Shown here piece after piece: positions 17,099 to 26,920 of a stretch of 64,000 nucleotides of DNA. Position numbers and translations under genes: made by a program. The notes beneath the pieces were generated by a model. That model was not told where the DNA came from, searched no databases, and saw only the letters and a program-made list of their open reading frames with translations. The stretch is taken from assembly GCF_006152115.1 (NCBI RefSeq), contig NZ_VDFU01000002.1:62001-126000 (forward strand), written 5' to 3'. Within the stretch, counting starts at the first letter, position 1. Each line of letters begins with the position of its first letter. The stretch comes from Rubellimicrobium rubrum. GTDB lineage: Bacteria; Pseudomonadota; Alphaproteobacteria; Rhodobacterales; Rhodobacteraceae.

Positions 17099-17527
17099 CT
17101 GGCGGTCTGGCGGTCGGTCGCGTGGTCGCCGATCTCATGCTCCAGAAGACTTGCGCTGCCTTGCAGGATGGTCAGGTGGGACAGCCGCCAGAACCGGGGC
17201 TGCCATTCGGCCTATCCGGTGAAAGGCGGATTTGGCGTGCTGACCGGTCCCGTCCGAGACCGGCAGGCTCCGTGCCCCGGTCGGCCGATCCGCCCATGCC
17301 ATCTCGTCCAGGCCCGGATCCTCGCCATCCCGTCCGGCGGTCCGGCCGACCCGCCTCGTGCGCATGGGCCGCCCGATCCGGCGTTCCAGGTTGCTTCGTG
17401 GTTAGTTCCCACCTAAAAACATCCCCTGGGGCACGCGGCGCAGTCGTTCTGCACGGTCGCCCGCCCGATGGGCGGTCCCGTGTTGGCACGGTCTCTGGCC
17501 TGCGGGCTTCTGGATTGGTTTGGATCG
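17099..17527. other. Intergenic region, no gene seen
   Basis: About 430 bases precede the GAF kinase gene. The part adjacent to the PAS fragment may hold more decayed sensor sequence (a short SASLLEHEIGDH stretch on the minus strand), but not enough to assign. Confidence 0.4.
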
Positions 17528-18784
17528 ATGATGGACGCCCAGACTTCGGACGTGACCGCAGCCGAACGGATGGCGGCGCTAGCCCGCCTGCAGATCCTCG
17601 ACACTCCACCCGAGATCGACTTCGACGACGCCGCTCTCTTGGCCAGCGAGATCTGCCAGACCCCCGTGGCATTGGTCACTCTCGTGGCCGAAGACCGGCA
17701 GTGGTTCAAGGCTCGCCTGGGGTTCCCCCGCCACGAGACCGCGCTCGACCAGTCCGTCTGCCGGCACGCCCTGACCGGGACGGACGTGCTCGTCATTCCG
17801 GATCTTCGGCACGATCCGCGCACGGCGGGCAACACGCTGGTGACCGACAGCCCGTTCCTGCGCTTCTACGCCGGCGCGCCGCTGCACGATGCGGGGGGCA
17901 TTCCGGTCGGGGCCTTGTGCGTGATCGACACCGCGCCGCGACCCGGCGGCCTCACACAATCCCAGGCCGCGGGTCTGCATGCGCTCGCGCGGCAGGTGTC
18001 GGCGCTTCTGGAAATGCGGCGCCGCCTGCTGGAACAGGGCCGCTGGATCAAGGAGGAGCATGTCCGCCTTACCTCGGAGCTGATGGATGAGCGGCACCAG
18101 GCCGAACGGCGCGAGCGGTCCATCGCCGTTCTGAGCCACGATCTCCGCAATCCGCTCGCGGCCTTCGACGCCGGGCTGCGGCTCCTGTCCCGAGACTCTG
18201 GTCCCCGGCACGTCGCCTCTGTCGTGACCATGCTGAAGCAGAGCGTGATGCGGATGACCCGGCTGATCGAGACCACGCTCGACTTCGCGCGCGCGCGCCT
18301 CGGGGGCGGCCTCGATGTCGTCCACGCCACCGACGTGCTTCTGGGGCCAGTGCTGGAGCAGGTCATCGCAGAGTTGCGGCTGGCCCATCCCGAAGCGCGC
18401 ATCGAGAGCAGGCTCGACCTGAGCCGTCCGGTCACCTGCGACCCTGAACGGCTGGCGCAGTTGGCCTCGAACCTCATCGCCAACGCCCGGATGCACGGCG
18501 ACTCCAGCAAGCCGGTCGAAGTCACGGCAAGCACGGAGGACGAGGCATTCACCCTGTCGGTCGCCAACCAGGGCGCGCCGATCCCGCCGGCCGTGCAGGA
18601 GCGCCTGTTCCAGCCTTTCGCTCCCCGCGCGACCTCGGGCCGGTTCGGCCTGGGGCTGGGGCTCTTCATCGCGTCCCAGATCGCTCGGGCGCATGGAGGA
18701 ACGCTCAGTGCCACCTCGACGCCCGAACGGACCTGCTTCACGTTCCGGATGCCGCTCAGGGCAGGCTTGCAGGACGGCGTCTGA
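17528..18784 (+). CDS. GAF-domain sensor histidine kinase
   Basis: A 418-residue cytoplasmic histidine kinase. Residues about 10-165 form a GAF domain with the LQILDTPPEIDFDDA start seen in many bacterial GAF kinases. A coiled stretch and the HisKA dimerisation domain follow (SHDLRNP, His at about 204). The HATPase domain has its N-box at LASNLIANARMHG and its G-box at GRFGLGLGLFIAS (about 373). There is no membrane segment or signal, so it senses a cytosolic ligand. No cognate response regulator is adjacent, making it an orphan. The ATG at 17528 (next to 17531) is used because the GAF domain starts shortly after; the ribosome site is weak. It leads the signalling cluster. Confidence 0.9.
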   Translation: MMDAQTSDVTAAERMAALARLQILDTPPEIDFDDAALLASEICQTPVALVTLVAEDRQWFKARLGFPRHETALDQSVCRHALTGTDVLVIPDLRHDPRTAGNTLVTDSPFLRFYAGAPLHDAGGIPVGALCVIDTAPRPGGLTQSQAAGLHALARQVSALLEMRRRLLEQGRWIKEEHVRLTSELMDERHQAERRERSIAVLSHDLRNPLAAFDAGLRLLSRDSGPRHVASVVTMLKQSVMRMTRLIETTLDFARARLGGGLDVVHATDVLLGPVLEQVIAELRLAHPEARIESRLDLSRPVTCDPERLAQLASNLIANARMHGDSSKPVEVTASTEDEAFTLSVANQGAPIPPAVQERLFQPFAPRATSGRFGLGLGLFIASQIARAHGGTLSATSTPERTCFTFRMPLRAGLQDGV

Positions 18785-19155
18785 CGCGGCTGGTGGGACG
18801 CCCGAGCCGGAACCGTTCGTCGCCGTGGCGACGGCCCGGTCCTTGGATCGCACGAGGTCGAGGGTGATCCACAGGATGCATGGTCTCGTTTCGGCCGCGA
18901 CTCTCTCCAAGACAGCGGCCCGGGCGGTCTGGACCCGCAGCTGTCTGGAGCCCCGCATGATGCCCGTCCCGGGCGTCAGGCCGGACCGACGCAAGACGCC
19001 CATGGTCACTGCGACGCCACGGAGTCCGGGAACAGGATTGTTCCCCACAACCTTTACTTGCAAGATGCTGATGGGGTACGGCGCGGATCACAGGGACCGG
19101 CCCCACGAGCCGCGACGATGATCAAGGATGGACAGTCATGTCCTTGGAGGATGTC
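18785..19155. other. Intergenic region, no gene seen
   Basis: About 370 bases separate the GAF kinase from the small ORF and the hybrid kinase. I found no convincing terminator or promoter. Confidence 0.4.
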
Positions 19156-19251
19156 ATGAGTTCGTTGGAAATCCTGAGAGCGGCTCTCGTCAGGGTGGGC
19201 CTGAGCCGGATCGGGGCCGACCCGGCCTTCCGTGGATCCGCAGCACCCTGA
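19156..19251 (+). CDS. Possible 31-residue small ORF or leader
   Basis: The frame MSSLEILRAALVRVGLSRIG plus 11 further residues begins 5 bases after a strong GGAGG ribosome site (19146-19150). It ends 45 bases before the hybrid kinase start. It is amphipathic and basic, with no known domain. The good ribosome site contrasts with the poor one of the kinase that follows, so it may be a real small protein or a leader whose translation affects the kinase. Evidence rests on one ribosome site only. Confidence 0.35.
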   Translation: MSSLEILRAALVRVGLSRIGADPAFRGSAAP

Positions 19252-19295
19252 CCCCACAACCTGGCGAACCTGCAACGAGAGACGGAAACGACGGC

Positions 19296-22148
19296 ATGGA
19301 TCAGCGCGATACACAGGGCTCACCGGCATCGGACGCCGGGCTCGAGCAGCTGGTGGTGCGTCTGCGCGATGCCGAGGACCGGCTGCGGGCCGTCACCCAA
19401 CAGGTTCGCATCGGCCTGGCGGTCACCGGACCCGACCATCGGTACCGGTTCGCCAACCAAGCCTATGCCGACCTCCTGCGCCTGCCGACGGGGGATCTGG
19501 TCGGCCAGCGGGTCGCGGACGTCCTCCCCGAGGTTTACGAGACGCAGATCCGACCTCGCCTGGACAGGGCCCTAACCGGCGAGACGGTCAGCTACGAACT
19601 CGTGACGCCCGCTCATGGCGAGTTGCAGGAGCGGCGTTATGCCGTCACCTACCAGCCGGGGCGGGAGGAATCGGGGGAACCCGAGGTCACGGTAGTGGTC
19701 CAGGACATCACCGAGCAGGCCACGACGGCCCGGCGCCTCAGGGACAGCGAGGAGCGTTTCCGGGCCGCGGTCCAAGCGGTGCAGGGCGTGGTCTGGACCA
19801 ATGACGCCGAAGGACGGATGTCGGGCGAGCAGCCGGGCTGGGCCGCCCTGACAGGACAGACCGAGGACGAATACCAAGGTTACGGCTGGTCCTCGGCAGT
19901 CCATCCCGACGACGCGCAGCCCAGCATCATGGCCTGGACCAGGGCCGTCTCCCTCCGCGAGCCGTTCATCTTCGAGCACCGGGTGAAGACCCGGGGGGGC
20001 GAGTACCGTCGCTTCGCGATCCGCGCCCTTCCGCTGCTCGGGCCGGACGGGTCCATCCGCGAATGGGTGGGCGTCCACACGGATGTGACCGAACAACGCG
20101 CGAGAGAACGGCGCGACGCCTTCCTGCTGGCTCTCGAGGACCTGCTCGGCCGCGCCGCAACCCCCGAGGAGGCAAGCGCAGGGGCATCCGAACTCCTCGG
20201 CCGGAGCCTGGACGCAGGCCGCGTCACCTATGCCGAGATCGACGAGGCCACGGACAGCCTGACCGTCTCACGCGAGTATCTGGCGGCCGGCATGCCATCG
20301 GCAGCGGGCACCTACCCTCTCTCCGGTCTGGGGCCGGCGCTCGACCACTATCGTCGGGGCCAGCCCATCATCGTGACGGACAGCCGCCAAGACCCTCGAA
20401 CGGCCGCGTTCGCTGCCCGGCCGGACACCCTGGCCATGCGCACCCGCGCCATGCTCGACATGCCACTCGTCCGGCAGGGACGCCTTGTGGCCATCCTGGC
20501 CGTCAACCACCCCGCTCCAAGGGAATGGACGCGCGAGGAGGTCGAGCTGGTCCGCGCCACCGCTGAACGCACCTGGGACGCCTTCGAACGGACGCGGGCC
20601 GAGGCGCGCATCCGCGAGTTGAACGCCACCCTCGAGCGCCGCGTGAGCGAGGCCGTCAATGAGCGCAACCGGCTTTGGGCCGTGAGCGAGGACCTTTTCG
20701 TCACGGCCGATTTCACGGGGCGGCTCCTGGAAGTGAGCGAAAGCTGGACCCGGCTGCTCGGCTGGGACCGCGAGACGCTGCTGCGGGACGGCTATGTCCA
20801 CCTGATCCATCCCGATGACCTCGACCTGGCTCGGGATCAGCTCGAGGCATTGCAGCGCAGCGGCCGCTCGGTCAGCTATGAAAACCGCGTCCTGAAACAG
20901 GATGGCGAGTGGAGGCTGATCGACTGGACGCTCAACATGGAGCCGGACGGGGGGCGGCTTTACGGCGTCGGGCGCGACATCACGCGCGAGCGGGCGCAAA
21001 CCCAGGCGCTGGCAGAGGTCCAGGCCCAGCTCCATGAAGTGCAGAAGCTGGAATCCATAGGCCAGCTCACCGGCGGCGTCGCGCACGACTTCAACAATCT
21101 CCTGACCCCCATCGTGGGCGCGCTCGACATCCTGAGCCGGCGGGTCACGGATGACCGCGCGCAGCGGCTGATCACAGGCGCCCTGCAGTCGGCGGACAGG
21201 GCCAAGACCCTCATTCAGCGCCTGCTGGCCTTTGCGCGTCGCCAAACGCTTCAGCCGCAAGCCGTCGTGCCCGCCAAGCTGGTCCTGGGCATGCGCGACC
21301 TGATCGAGCGGAGCCTGGGGCCCTTGATCGAGGTTCGCCTCGATCTGCCGGCCGACCTGCCGTCCATTCTCGTGGACCCCAATCAGCTGGAGCTCGCTCT
21401 CCTGAACCTCAGCCTCAACGCTCACGACGCCATGCCGGATGGGGGGCGGCTCTCGATTGCGGCTCGGGTGATGGATGTCGGGACCAGGACGCGCTCCGGT
21501 CTTGCTCCGGGCCGCTACGTCCGCCTCATGGTGAGCGACACCGGATCCGGCATGGATGCCGATACCCTGAAGCGGGCGATCGAGCCCTTCTTCAGCACCA
21601 AGGCGGTAGGTCGAGGCACGGGCCTGGGGCTTTCCATGGTCCATGGGCTCGCGGCGCAGTCGGGCGGGTTGTTCGAACTCGAAAGCCGCCCCGGCGAAGG
21701 CACGACCGCCGCTCTGTGGCTGCCCGTGGCGGACGAGCAACCCAAGGCCGAAGCGGTGCAGCCGCACGAGTGGCTTGGGACAGGCCGCTCGGTCAAGGTT
21801 CTGCTGGTGGACGACGAGGACGCCGTCCGCACCGTGGCGGCCGAAGGCATGCGCGAGCTGGGCTATGAGGTGGTCGAGGCCGTGAACGCGGCAACGGCGC
21901 TCGAGTTGGTGGGCAATGGCCTCCGAGCGGACATCGTCGTCACCGACCACATGATGCCGGGGATGACAGGGGCCGATCTGGCCGGCGAGCTGCGTCGGCA
22001 GCAGCCAAGCCTCCCTGTTCTCCTGATCACCGGCTACGCCCATCTGTCGCCCGAGCGGGCAAGGGGCCTTCCCGTGCTGCCCAAGCCGTTCCGCCCGGTC
22101 GAGCTGGCAGCCACCCTGTCGGAGATGCTGGCTGCAGCGGGGCGCTGA
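19296..22148 (+). CDS. Hybrid histidine kinase (PAS-PAS-GAF-PAS-HisKA-HATPase-REC)
   Basis: A 950-residue cytoplasmic hybrid kinase. Two N-terminal PAS/PAC modules (about 20-135 and 145-270) are followed by a GAF domain (about 275-430), a coiled coil (EARIRELNATLERRVSEA) and another PAS (about 455-565). The kinase core has phospho-acceptor His597 in [12 protein letters not shown]-binding motifs LLNLSLNAHDAMPDGG and [11 protein letters not shown], and a C-terminal receiver with phospho-acceptor Asp884 in VVTDHMMPGM. Core and receiver closely resemble those of the kinase at 26921-29302. There are no membrane segments. ATG 19296 is chosen because upstream residues are not protein-like. No partner regulator is adjacent; output may pass by phosphorelay. 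Confidence 0.92.
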   Translation: MDQRDTQGSPASDAGLEQLVVRLRDAEDRLRAVTQQVRIGLAVTGPDHRYRFANQAYADLLRLPTGDLVGQRVADVLPEVYETQIRPRLDRALTGETVSYELVTPAHGELQERRYAVTYQPGREESGEPEVTVVVQDITEQATTARRLRDSEERFRAAVQAVQGVVWTNDAEGRMSGEQPGWAALTGQTEDEYQGYGWSSAVHPDDAQPSIMAWTRAVSLREPFIFEHRVKTRGGEYRRFAIRALPLLGPDGSIREWVGVHTDVTEQRARERRDAFLLALEDLLGRAATPEEASAGASELLGRSLDAGRVTYAEIDEATDSLTVSREYLAAGMPSAAGTYPLSGLGPALDHYRRGQPIIVTDSRQDPRTAAFAARPDTLAMRTRAMLDMPLVRQGRLVAILAVNHPAPREWTREEVELVRATAERTWDAFERTRAEARIRELNATLERRVSEAVNERNRLWAVSEDLFVTADFTGRLLEVSESWTRLLGWDRETLLRDGYVHLIHPDDLDLARDQLEALQRSGRSVSYENRVLKQDGEWRLIDWTLNMEPDGGRLYGVGRDITRERAQTQALAEVQAQLHEVQKLESIGQLTGGVAHDFNNLLTPIVGALDILSRRVTDDRAQRLITGALQSADRAKTLIQRLLAFARRQTLQPQAVVPAKLVLGMRDLIERSLGPLIEVRLDLPADLPSILVDPNQLELALLNLSLNAHDAMPDGGRLSIAARVMDVGTRTRSGLAPGRYVRLMVSDTGSGMDADTLKRAIEPFFSTKAVGRGTGLGLSMVHGLAAQSGGLFELESRPGEGTTAALWLPVADEQPKAEAVQPHEWLGTGRSVKVLLVDDEDAVRTVAAEGMRELGYEVVEAVNAATALELVGNGLRADIVVTDHMMPGMTGADLAGELRRQQPSLPVLLITGYAHLSPERARGLPVLPKPFRPVELAATLSEMLAAAGR

Positions 22149-22735
22149 ACCAGGAGCGAGGACGACGGCAGGTTGACCCGACCTGCCCCGGCCCAACCCG
22201 GCGCGGCCCCTTCTCAAGCTTCTGGCGAACCGTTGAAGCCGACACCCCGATGGCAGCGCGGTGGAACTGGACCATGCGATCGGGCTGCGGCTTGAGACCC
22301 ATGGGGTCGTTCATGCGGCGTTTGCAGCTGGTCGGCTCATGGTTGGCCATGACCTCTGTGACACCGATGCCCGAGAGACCTCATGGGGCTGCGGCGTCAT
22401 GCGGGACGGGTTCCTGTCCCGCCACGTCCGTCGCTTGCATGCTGGCCATGACAGTCCCGACAAGGTCGGGGCCGCCCTGACGACCGTCCGTGAGCGTTGG
22501 GAAGACCGGGTCCGGCGCTCATGGCCTTGGCCAACCCCGGGGCGTCCCGGATCAGTGCCACGCCCAGCACGCCGAAGCCCTCCGGCAGGCAAGGTCAAGG
22601 CGGGGTCGGACAAGAACTGTTCCGCTGCGCCGGTCCGGTCCAACCTCGGATTGGTGACCTTTGCGGAGGATAGGGGCTGGCCGGGCCTGAGGCACCTGCC
22701 CCAGGGCGCTTGCCTGCGATTGGTTGACTGCGCCC
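22149..22735. other. Intergenic region, no gene seen
   Basis: About 590 bases lie between the hybrid kinase and the cupin gene, which converge. Open frames occur on both strands as expected at this GC content. One minus-strand stretch (around 22500-22640) looks weakly protein-like but changes frame, and I cannot name a family. Confidence 0.4.
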
Positions 22736-23074
22736 TCAGGCCTCGTCGCGGCCATGGGCCTGAGCGGGCGGCGAGGTGGCTTCCACCGCCGTGAAGGCCT
22801 CCAGGATGCGGTAGCTGTGCTCGGCACCAGCGGGCACGACCCAGGAGTCGCCGGGTTCGAGGCGCACGGTTTGGCCTTCGGTCACGAGTTCGGCCCGGCC
22901 CGCGATCACGTAGCCGACGGTTTCGTAGTCCCGGCGGCGCGGCGCGGCCACCGTGGGCTCCTCGTTGGTCCAAAGCCGCATCGCAAGGCTCTTGCCAGAG
23001 GCAAGGTAGACCTCGCCCTCGGGGCCTCGGGGTGAATGCTCGCCGCTCACCTTGGTCACGGTCGTGTCGGTCAT
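22736..23074 (-). CDS. Cupin-domain protein
   Basis: A 112-residue single-domain cupin. The second cupin motif is readable (LEPGDSWVVPAGAEHSY, with G, P and the metal-ligand His), and the first is degenerate (YETVGYVIAGRAELVTEG, lacking the usual paired His). The protein may therefore bind metal weakly or not at all. Small stand-alone cupins like this often act as sugar- or stress-linked sensors or enzymes, and none can be assigned here. The ATG at 23074 has AGGAGA 6 bases upstream; a longer frame to 23170 was rejected. It is divergent from the LuxR-like regulator. Confidence 0.85.
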   Translation of the reverse strand: MTDTTVTKVSGEHSPRGPEGEVYLASGKSLAMRLWTNEEPTVAAPRRRDYETVGYVIAGRAELVTEGQTVRLEPGDSWVVPAGAEHSYRILEAFTAVEATSPPAQAHGRDEA

Positions 23075-23242
23075 GGAAGTCTCCTGCTCGCTGGACCGCC
23101 TCAACGGCCCGGTCCCGGTTCCGTTCCCGGCAGGAGAGCGGAACGATGCCCTGCGGCCCGAACGGCGCAAGGTCCCGACCTTGCCAAGGTCAGGGCCGTG
23201 GTTCAGTCTTGGCCGATCTGATCAGGGGCTACATGGGGCGAC

Positions 23243-24370
23243 ATGAGGGCATACCGGCGCGACCTTCTTGCCGCGGTCAACCGGGCTGCCATCGATCCCG
23301 ACGCCTGGCAGGGCGTGATGGACAGCTTGGCCGCCAGCCTTCCGGGGCTGAAGCCGGGCCTTGTGGGATATGACGCTGCCCTTCATCGCAACCGGCCCGG
23401 CGTACAAGCCAATTATGATCCGGACTTCGTCCAAAGCTACGCGGCGCATTACGGGGCGCAGTTTCAGGGCCTCGATGCCTGGACCAGCCTGCCCGTCGGA
23501 TATGTGGCCCACAGCTTCGAGATCATCGCCGAGGCGGATCTGCTCGCGACCGAGCTTTACAACGACTGGCTCCGCCCGCAGGGCGATCTGCGGCACGCGG
23601 CCATGACCGTCCTGAGCCGCGGCCCCGGTCAGTTCTTCCTGTTCACGGCCCAGCTCGAACTGCACGTGGCCGAGCGCCGGATGGCCGGGCTGCTCCAAGA
23701 GACCCGCGACCTTGTTCCGCAGATGATGCATGCGCTCGACATGAACCGGATGCTGCTGGGCCTGCGGCTCGACGCCGTCCTGCTGCGTCAGGGCGTCGAG
23801 CCGCAGGACGCCGGCGTTCTTCTCCTGAGCGACGAGGGCATCATCCTCCATGCCAATGCCAGGGCCGAGGCGATGCTGGCCGAGGGAGACCTCTTGCGCC
23901 ACGACTGGAGCGGCCGCCTCGCCTTTGTTGCAGCCAGCCCGACCGCCCGGCTGCGGGCGGCTCTCCGCGGCCAGGCACGGACAAGGGACCTGACCTTTCA
24001 ATTGGAGCGGTCTCAGGGCGGCCACGAGGTGCGGCTCGCTCGGGTGACGGACGAGACGCTGGGTCAGCTCGCCTTGCCGGCGTTCCTGCGGGCCTGGAGC
24101 CCCGCCCTCCTCGTGGTCGTGCGTCCCGCTCACCGCCTGACCGACGAGGCTCGCCCCCTCATGGCGCGTCTGGGCCTCAGCCGGAGCGAGGCCGAGGTGA
24201 CGCTCGCGCTGGCCAAGGGCGCCACGCTGGCCGAGATCGCCGAAGGCCGGGGCGTCGCCCGCGTCACGGTGCGCGACCAGATTCGCGCGGCCATGGGAAA
24301 AGCGTCCGTTCACCGGCAGGTCGATTTGGTGCGCCTCGTGCTGGAACTGCGCCGCACCGACCGGACCTGA
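23243..24370 (+). CDS. LuxR-family-like transcriptional regulator
   Basis: A 375-residue protein with a C-terminal LuxR-type helix-turn-helix (about 308-365: LSRSEAEVTLALAKGATLAE then IAEGRGVARVTVRDQIRAAM). The ~300-residue N-terminal part has no clear receiver or autoinducer domain, but a PAS-like patch occurs at about 190-215 (AGVLLLSDEGIILHANARAE). This matches alphaproteobacterial helix-turn-helix proteins of unknown ligand. No phospho-acceptor Asp context is visible, so it is probably not a classical response regulator. It is divergent from the cupin gene and upstream of the c-di-GMP gene. Confidence 0.85.
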   Translation: MRAYRRDLLAAVNRAAIDPDAWQGVMDSLAASLPGLKPGLVGYDAALHRNRPGVQANYDPDFVQSYAAHYGAQFQGLDAWTSLPVGYVAHSFEIIAEADLLATELYNDWLRPQGDLRHAAMTVLSRGPGQFFLFTAQLELHVAERRMAGLLQETRDLVPQMMHALDMNRMLLGLRLDAVLLRQGVEPQDAGVLLLSDEGIILHANARAEAMLAEGDLLRHDWSGRLAFVAASPTARLRAALRGQARTRDLTFQLERSQGGHEVRLARVTDETLGQLALPAFLRAWSPALLVVVRPAHRLTDEARPLMARLGLSRSEAEVTLALAKGATLAEIAEGRGVARVTVRDQIRAAMGKASVHRQVDLVRLVLELRRTDRT

Positions 24371-25045
24371 TGCTTTATCCTGCGATCGAAGGATGACGCG
24401 CGAACGATATGCGCAAGACTGGCCCGTGTCGGGGGTGAGCGGATGGGTGGCGTGCAGTTGGTGATGGTTGAAAAGCATCCGTCGTTTCAGGGCTGGTGAC
24501 GGCCCTCGAACGGACTTCATCCCCGACAGCAGCTTCAAAGCCTTTACAACATACGCCCTGAGAGCCGTTCGAGTCGCCGTGGTTGGCTGAGCGCCATAGT
24601 GAAGGGGTGGCCGACCTGTCCCAGGCGGGAAGGTGGTCGGCCCTTGCGGCCCGGCTTTGCCTTAGCAAAGTTCCTCCTGCGTGTATCCTAGGCTATGCGG
24701 CCAGGCAGTCCCGGTTCTTCGGGTTCACGGTGCCTCGGCCTCAGGTCGACCAGGACGGTGGACTCACCACATCTGGGACGGGTCGGCCATTCCACAGCCC
24801 GCGATGGTGGCTCGTCCACTTGACCCCTGCTGACCCAGCGCCGGTGATCCGATCGTCCGAGCCCGGATTTGCCCGGCGAGCATCGAGGTCATCATTTCTT
24901 CAGTCTCAGGCTGTAAAGCCCGATAAAGTGCCTTGATCAGAAAGGATGGCATCTCCTTGTCCGTCTTTGCACCGCGGAATGCTGCTGGCTGGTCTGACCA
25001 ATCGGACGAGACGCCCGGGCCGAACGCGCCACGATGGAGGATGTC
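24371..25045. other. Intergenic region, no gene seen
   Basis: About 675 bases precede the GGDEF-EAL gene. The last ~150 bases are slightly AT-richer and probably hold its promoter. No remnant, repeat or RNA can be supported. Confidence 0.45.
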
Positions 25046-26848
25046 GTGCTCCTGACCTCCGGAAGCGACAGTTCCGGCGAGCCGGTTCGCCCCGAGGCAT
25101 CGGACAAGCCGCTCGGACCGGCATCCGTCGACGAAGGCACGGCAGCCTCTGGCCTTGGAGAATCGTCCGACGACCGCAAGCGCTTCGAATCCATCGCGGC
25201 GCTGTCGCTCGACGCGATCATCTGCGCCGACGGAAACAACCGCGTCACCTTCTGGAACCGCGCGGCCGAGGCGACCTTCGGCTATTCCGCTCAGGAGATG
25301 CTGGGCCAGTCCCTGAGCCTGATCGTTCCACCCGCCCTGCGCGCCACTCACGAGACCGGCCTGGGCCGCCTGGCGGCTGGCCATCGGGCACGGTTGGTGG
25401 GATCGCTTGTGACGGTAACGGCGGTGCGCCGCGATGGGGCGGAGTTTCCGCTGGAACTGTCCCTCACCCACTGGATCGAGAACGGCGCGCATCAGTTCGG
25501 CGCCATCGCCCGGGACGTGTCGGACCGGCGTGCCGCCGAGGCGCAACTTCGGCGCGAGGCCGAGATCGATCATCTGACGGGCATCGCGAACCGCAAGTTC
25601 CTGGCCGACCGGATGCAGGCCGCGTGCGATCGCGGTGAGGCGGCGGCCCTGCTGCTCTTCGATCTGGACGGCTTCAAGGACGTCAATGACAGCCTCGGCC
25701 ATGCGGCGGGCGACGAAGTTCTGCGGCACGTGGCGGACCGGCTCGCGGAGGCCATGGAGGACGAGGGCTTCGTGGCCCGGCTCGGCGGGGATGAGTTCGC
25801 CGTCCTTCTGGCGGGGTTGCATGACCCCGCAAAGGTCCAGGCCCTCGGCCGCCGTCTGGTCGCCTCCATCGAGAAGAGCATCGAGGTGCAGGAACGCTGC
25901 ATCTATGTCGGGGCAAGCGCAGGCGTCGCCCTGGTCCCGCCCGGCTCCTGGACGCCCGACGACCTGCTGGGCGATGCCGACCTTGCGCTTTATCGCGCCA
26001 AGGGCGATGGGCGCAGCACTGTCCGGATCTTCACCCCCGAGCTTCGCGCCGTGTCCCGGACACGCTCCTCGGTCAGCTCCAGCCTCCGTGAAGCCTGGGA
26101 GCGTCGCGAGTTCGAGCTGTACTATCAACCTCAGGTTCAGCTGGCCGGGCGAACCCTGACGGGGGCCGAGGCGCTGATCCGCTGGAACCACCCAACCCGT
26201 GGGCTGGTCGGGCCCGCCGCCTTCCTGCCGGTCCTCGAGTCCAGCCTTCTCGCCATGCCAGTGGCGGAGTGGATCCTGCGCACCGCCTGTGCTCAGGCCA
26301 GCCGCTGGCGCCGGGCAGGCTTTCCCGACTTCCAGATGGGCGTGAACCTGTTCGCGGCGCAGTTCCGCTCTGGCGACCTTCCCGAGATGGTCGCCGACGC
26401 GCTGACCGACTTCGACCTGCCCGGCGAGGCTCTGGAGCTGGAGATCACCGAGAACATCATCCTGCGGAGCGACGACCGGATGCTGACGGACCTTGCAGCA
26501 CTGCGTTCGATGGGGGTCGGCATAGCCTTCGACGATTACGGCACCGGCTATGCCTCGCTGACCATGCTGAAGCAGTACCCGGTCACCCGGCTGAAGATCG
26601 ACCGCTCCTTCGTCAGCGCCGTGGACCGCAGCCGTGCGGACCAGACCATCGTGGAGGCGATCGTCCGGCTGGCCAAGGGCTTCGACCTCGACGTCATCGC
26701 GGAAGGAATCGAAACGGCCGAGCAGGCCGCGCTCATGGAAGCCTACTGCTCCGAAGGCCAGGGATACCTGTTCGGCCGGCCCAGCGCGGCCCCAGTCTTC
26801 GAGGCGCAGCACATGGTCCCTGCCCAGCCGCAAGCCGCACGACGGTAG
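25046..26848 (+). CDS. PAS-GGDEF-EAL cyclic di-GMP protein
   Basis: A 600-residue cytoplasmic protein with a PAS domain (about 45-165), a diguanylate cyclase domain with an intact GGDEF (about 247-251, LGGDEFAVLL) and a phosphodiesterase domain with EALIRW (375 onward), LEITENI, FDDYGTGYASL, LKIDRSFV and IAEGIETAEQ. All EAL metal and catalytic signature residues appear present, so both activities are possible. The RxxD inhibitory site expected five residues before GGDEF is absent (EDEG there). GTG 25046 is preferred because GGAGG lies 5 bases upstream; ATG 25034 contains that site. It is divergent in orientation from the adjacent KaiC/hybrid-kinase operon, whose last gene it meets tail to tail. 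Confidence 0.92.
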   Translation: MLLTSGSDSSGEPVRPEASDKPLGPASVDEGTAASGLGESSDDRKRFESIAALSLDAIICADGNNRVTFWNRAAEATFGYSAQEMLGQSLSLIVPPALRATHETGLGRLAAGHRARLVGSLVTVTAVRRDGAEFPLELSLTHWIENGAHQFGAIARDVSDRRAAEAQLRREAEIDHLTGIANRKFLADRMQAACDRGEAAALLLFDLDGFKDVNDSLGHAAGDEVLRHVADRLAEAMEDEGFVARLGGDEFAVLLAGLHDPAKVQALGRRLVASIEKSIEVQERCIYVGASAGVALVPPGSWTPDDLLGDADLALYRAKGDGRSTVRIFTPELRAVSRTRSSVSSSLREAWERREFELYYQPQVQLAGRTLTGAEALIRWNHPTRGLVGPAAFLPVLESSLLAMPVAEWILRTACAQASRWRRAGFPDFQMGVNLFAAQFRSGDLPEMVADALTDFDLPGEALELEITENIILRSDDRMLTDLAALRSMGVGIAFDDYGTGYASLTMLKQYPVTRLKIDRSFVSAVDRSRADQTIVEAIVRLAKGFDLDVIAEGIETAEQAALMEAYCSEGQGYLFGRPSAAPVFEAQHMVPAQPQAARR

Positions 26849-26920
26849 CACCAGGCACGGCTCGCGGGACGCGCAGGGCAGCGCCTCGGGCCAGACGCCC
26901 CTAGCCTTCCTCTGGTGCGC

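Noticed and set aside
20268-22217. A 649-codon minus-strand frame opposite the hybrid kinase.
   Set aside because: It is a shadow of the kinase, which has complete PAS, HisKA, HATPase and receiver motifs on the other strand.
22261-22794. A plus-strand frame of 177 codons between the hybrid kinase and the cupin gene.
   Set aside because: It overlaps the cupin gene antisense, has no ribosome site or recognisable domain, and its residue composition is what random GC-rich DNA gives.
4774-24892. A shared ~22-base sequence, GCCCGGC-N3-CATCGAGGTCAT, at 4774-4795 and 24871-24892, considered as ends of a mobile element.
   Set aside because: Similarity does not extend beyond about 22 bases on either side, and a 20/22 match is plausible by chance in 64 kb of GC-rich DNA. 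No transposase is near either copy.
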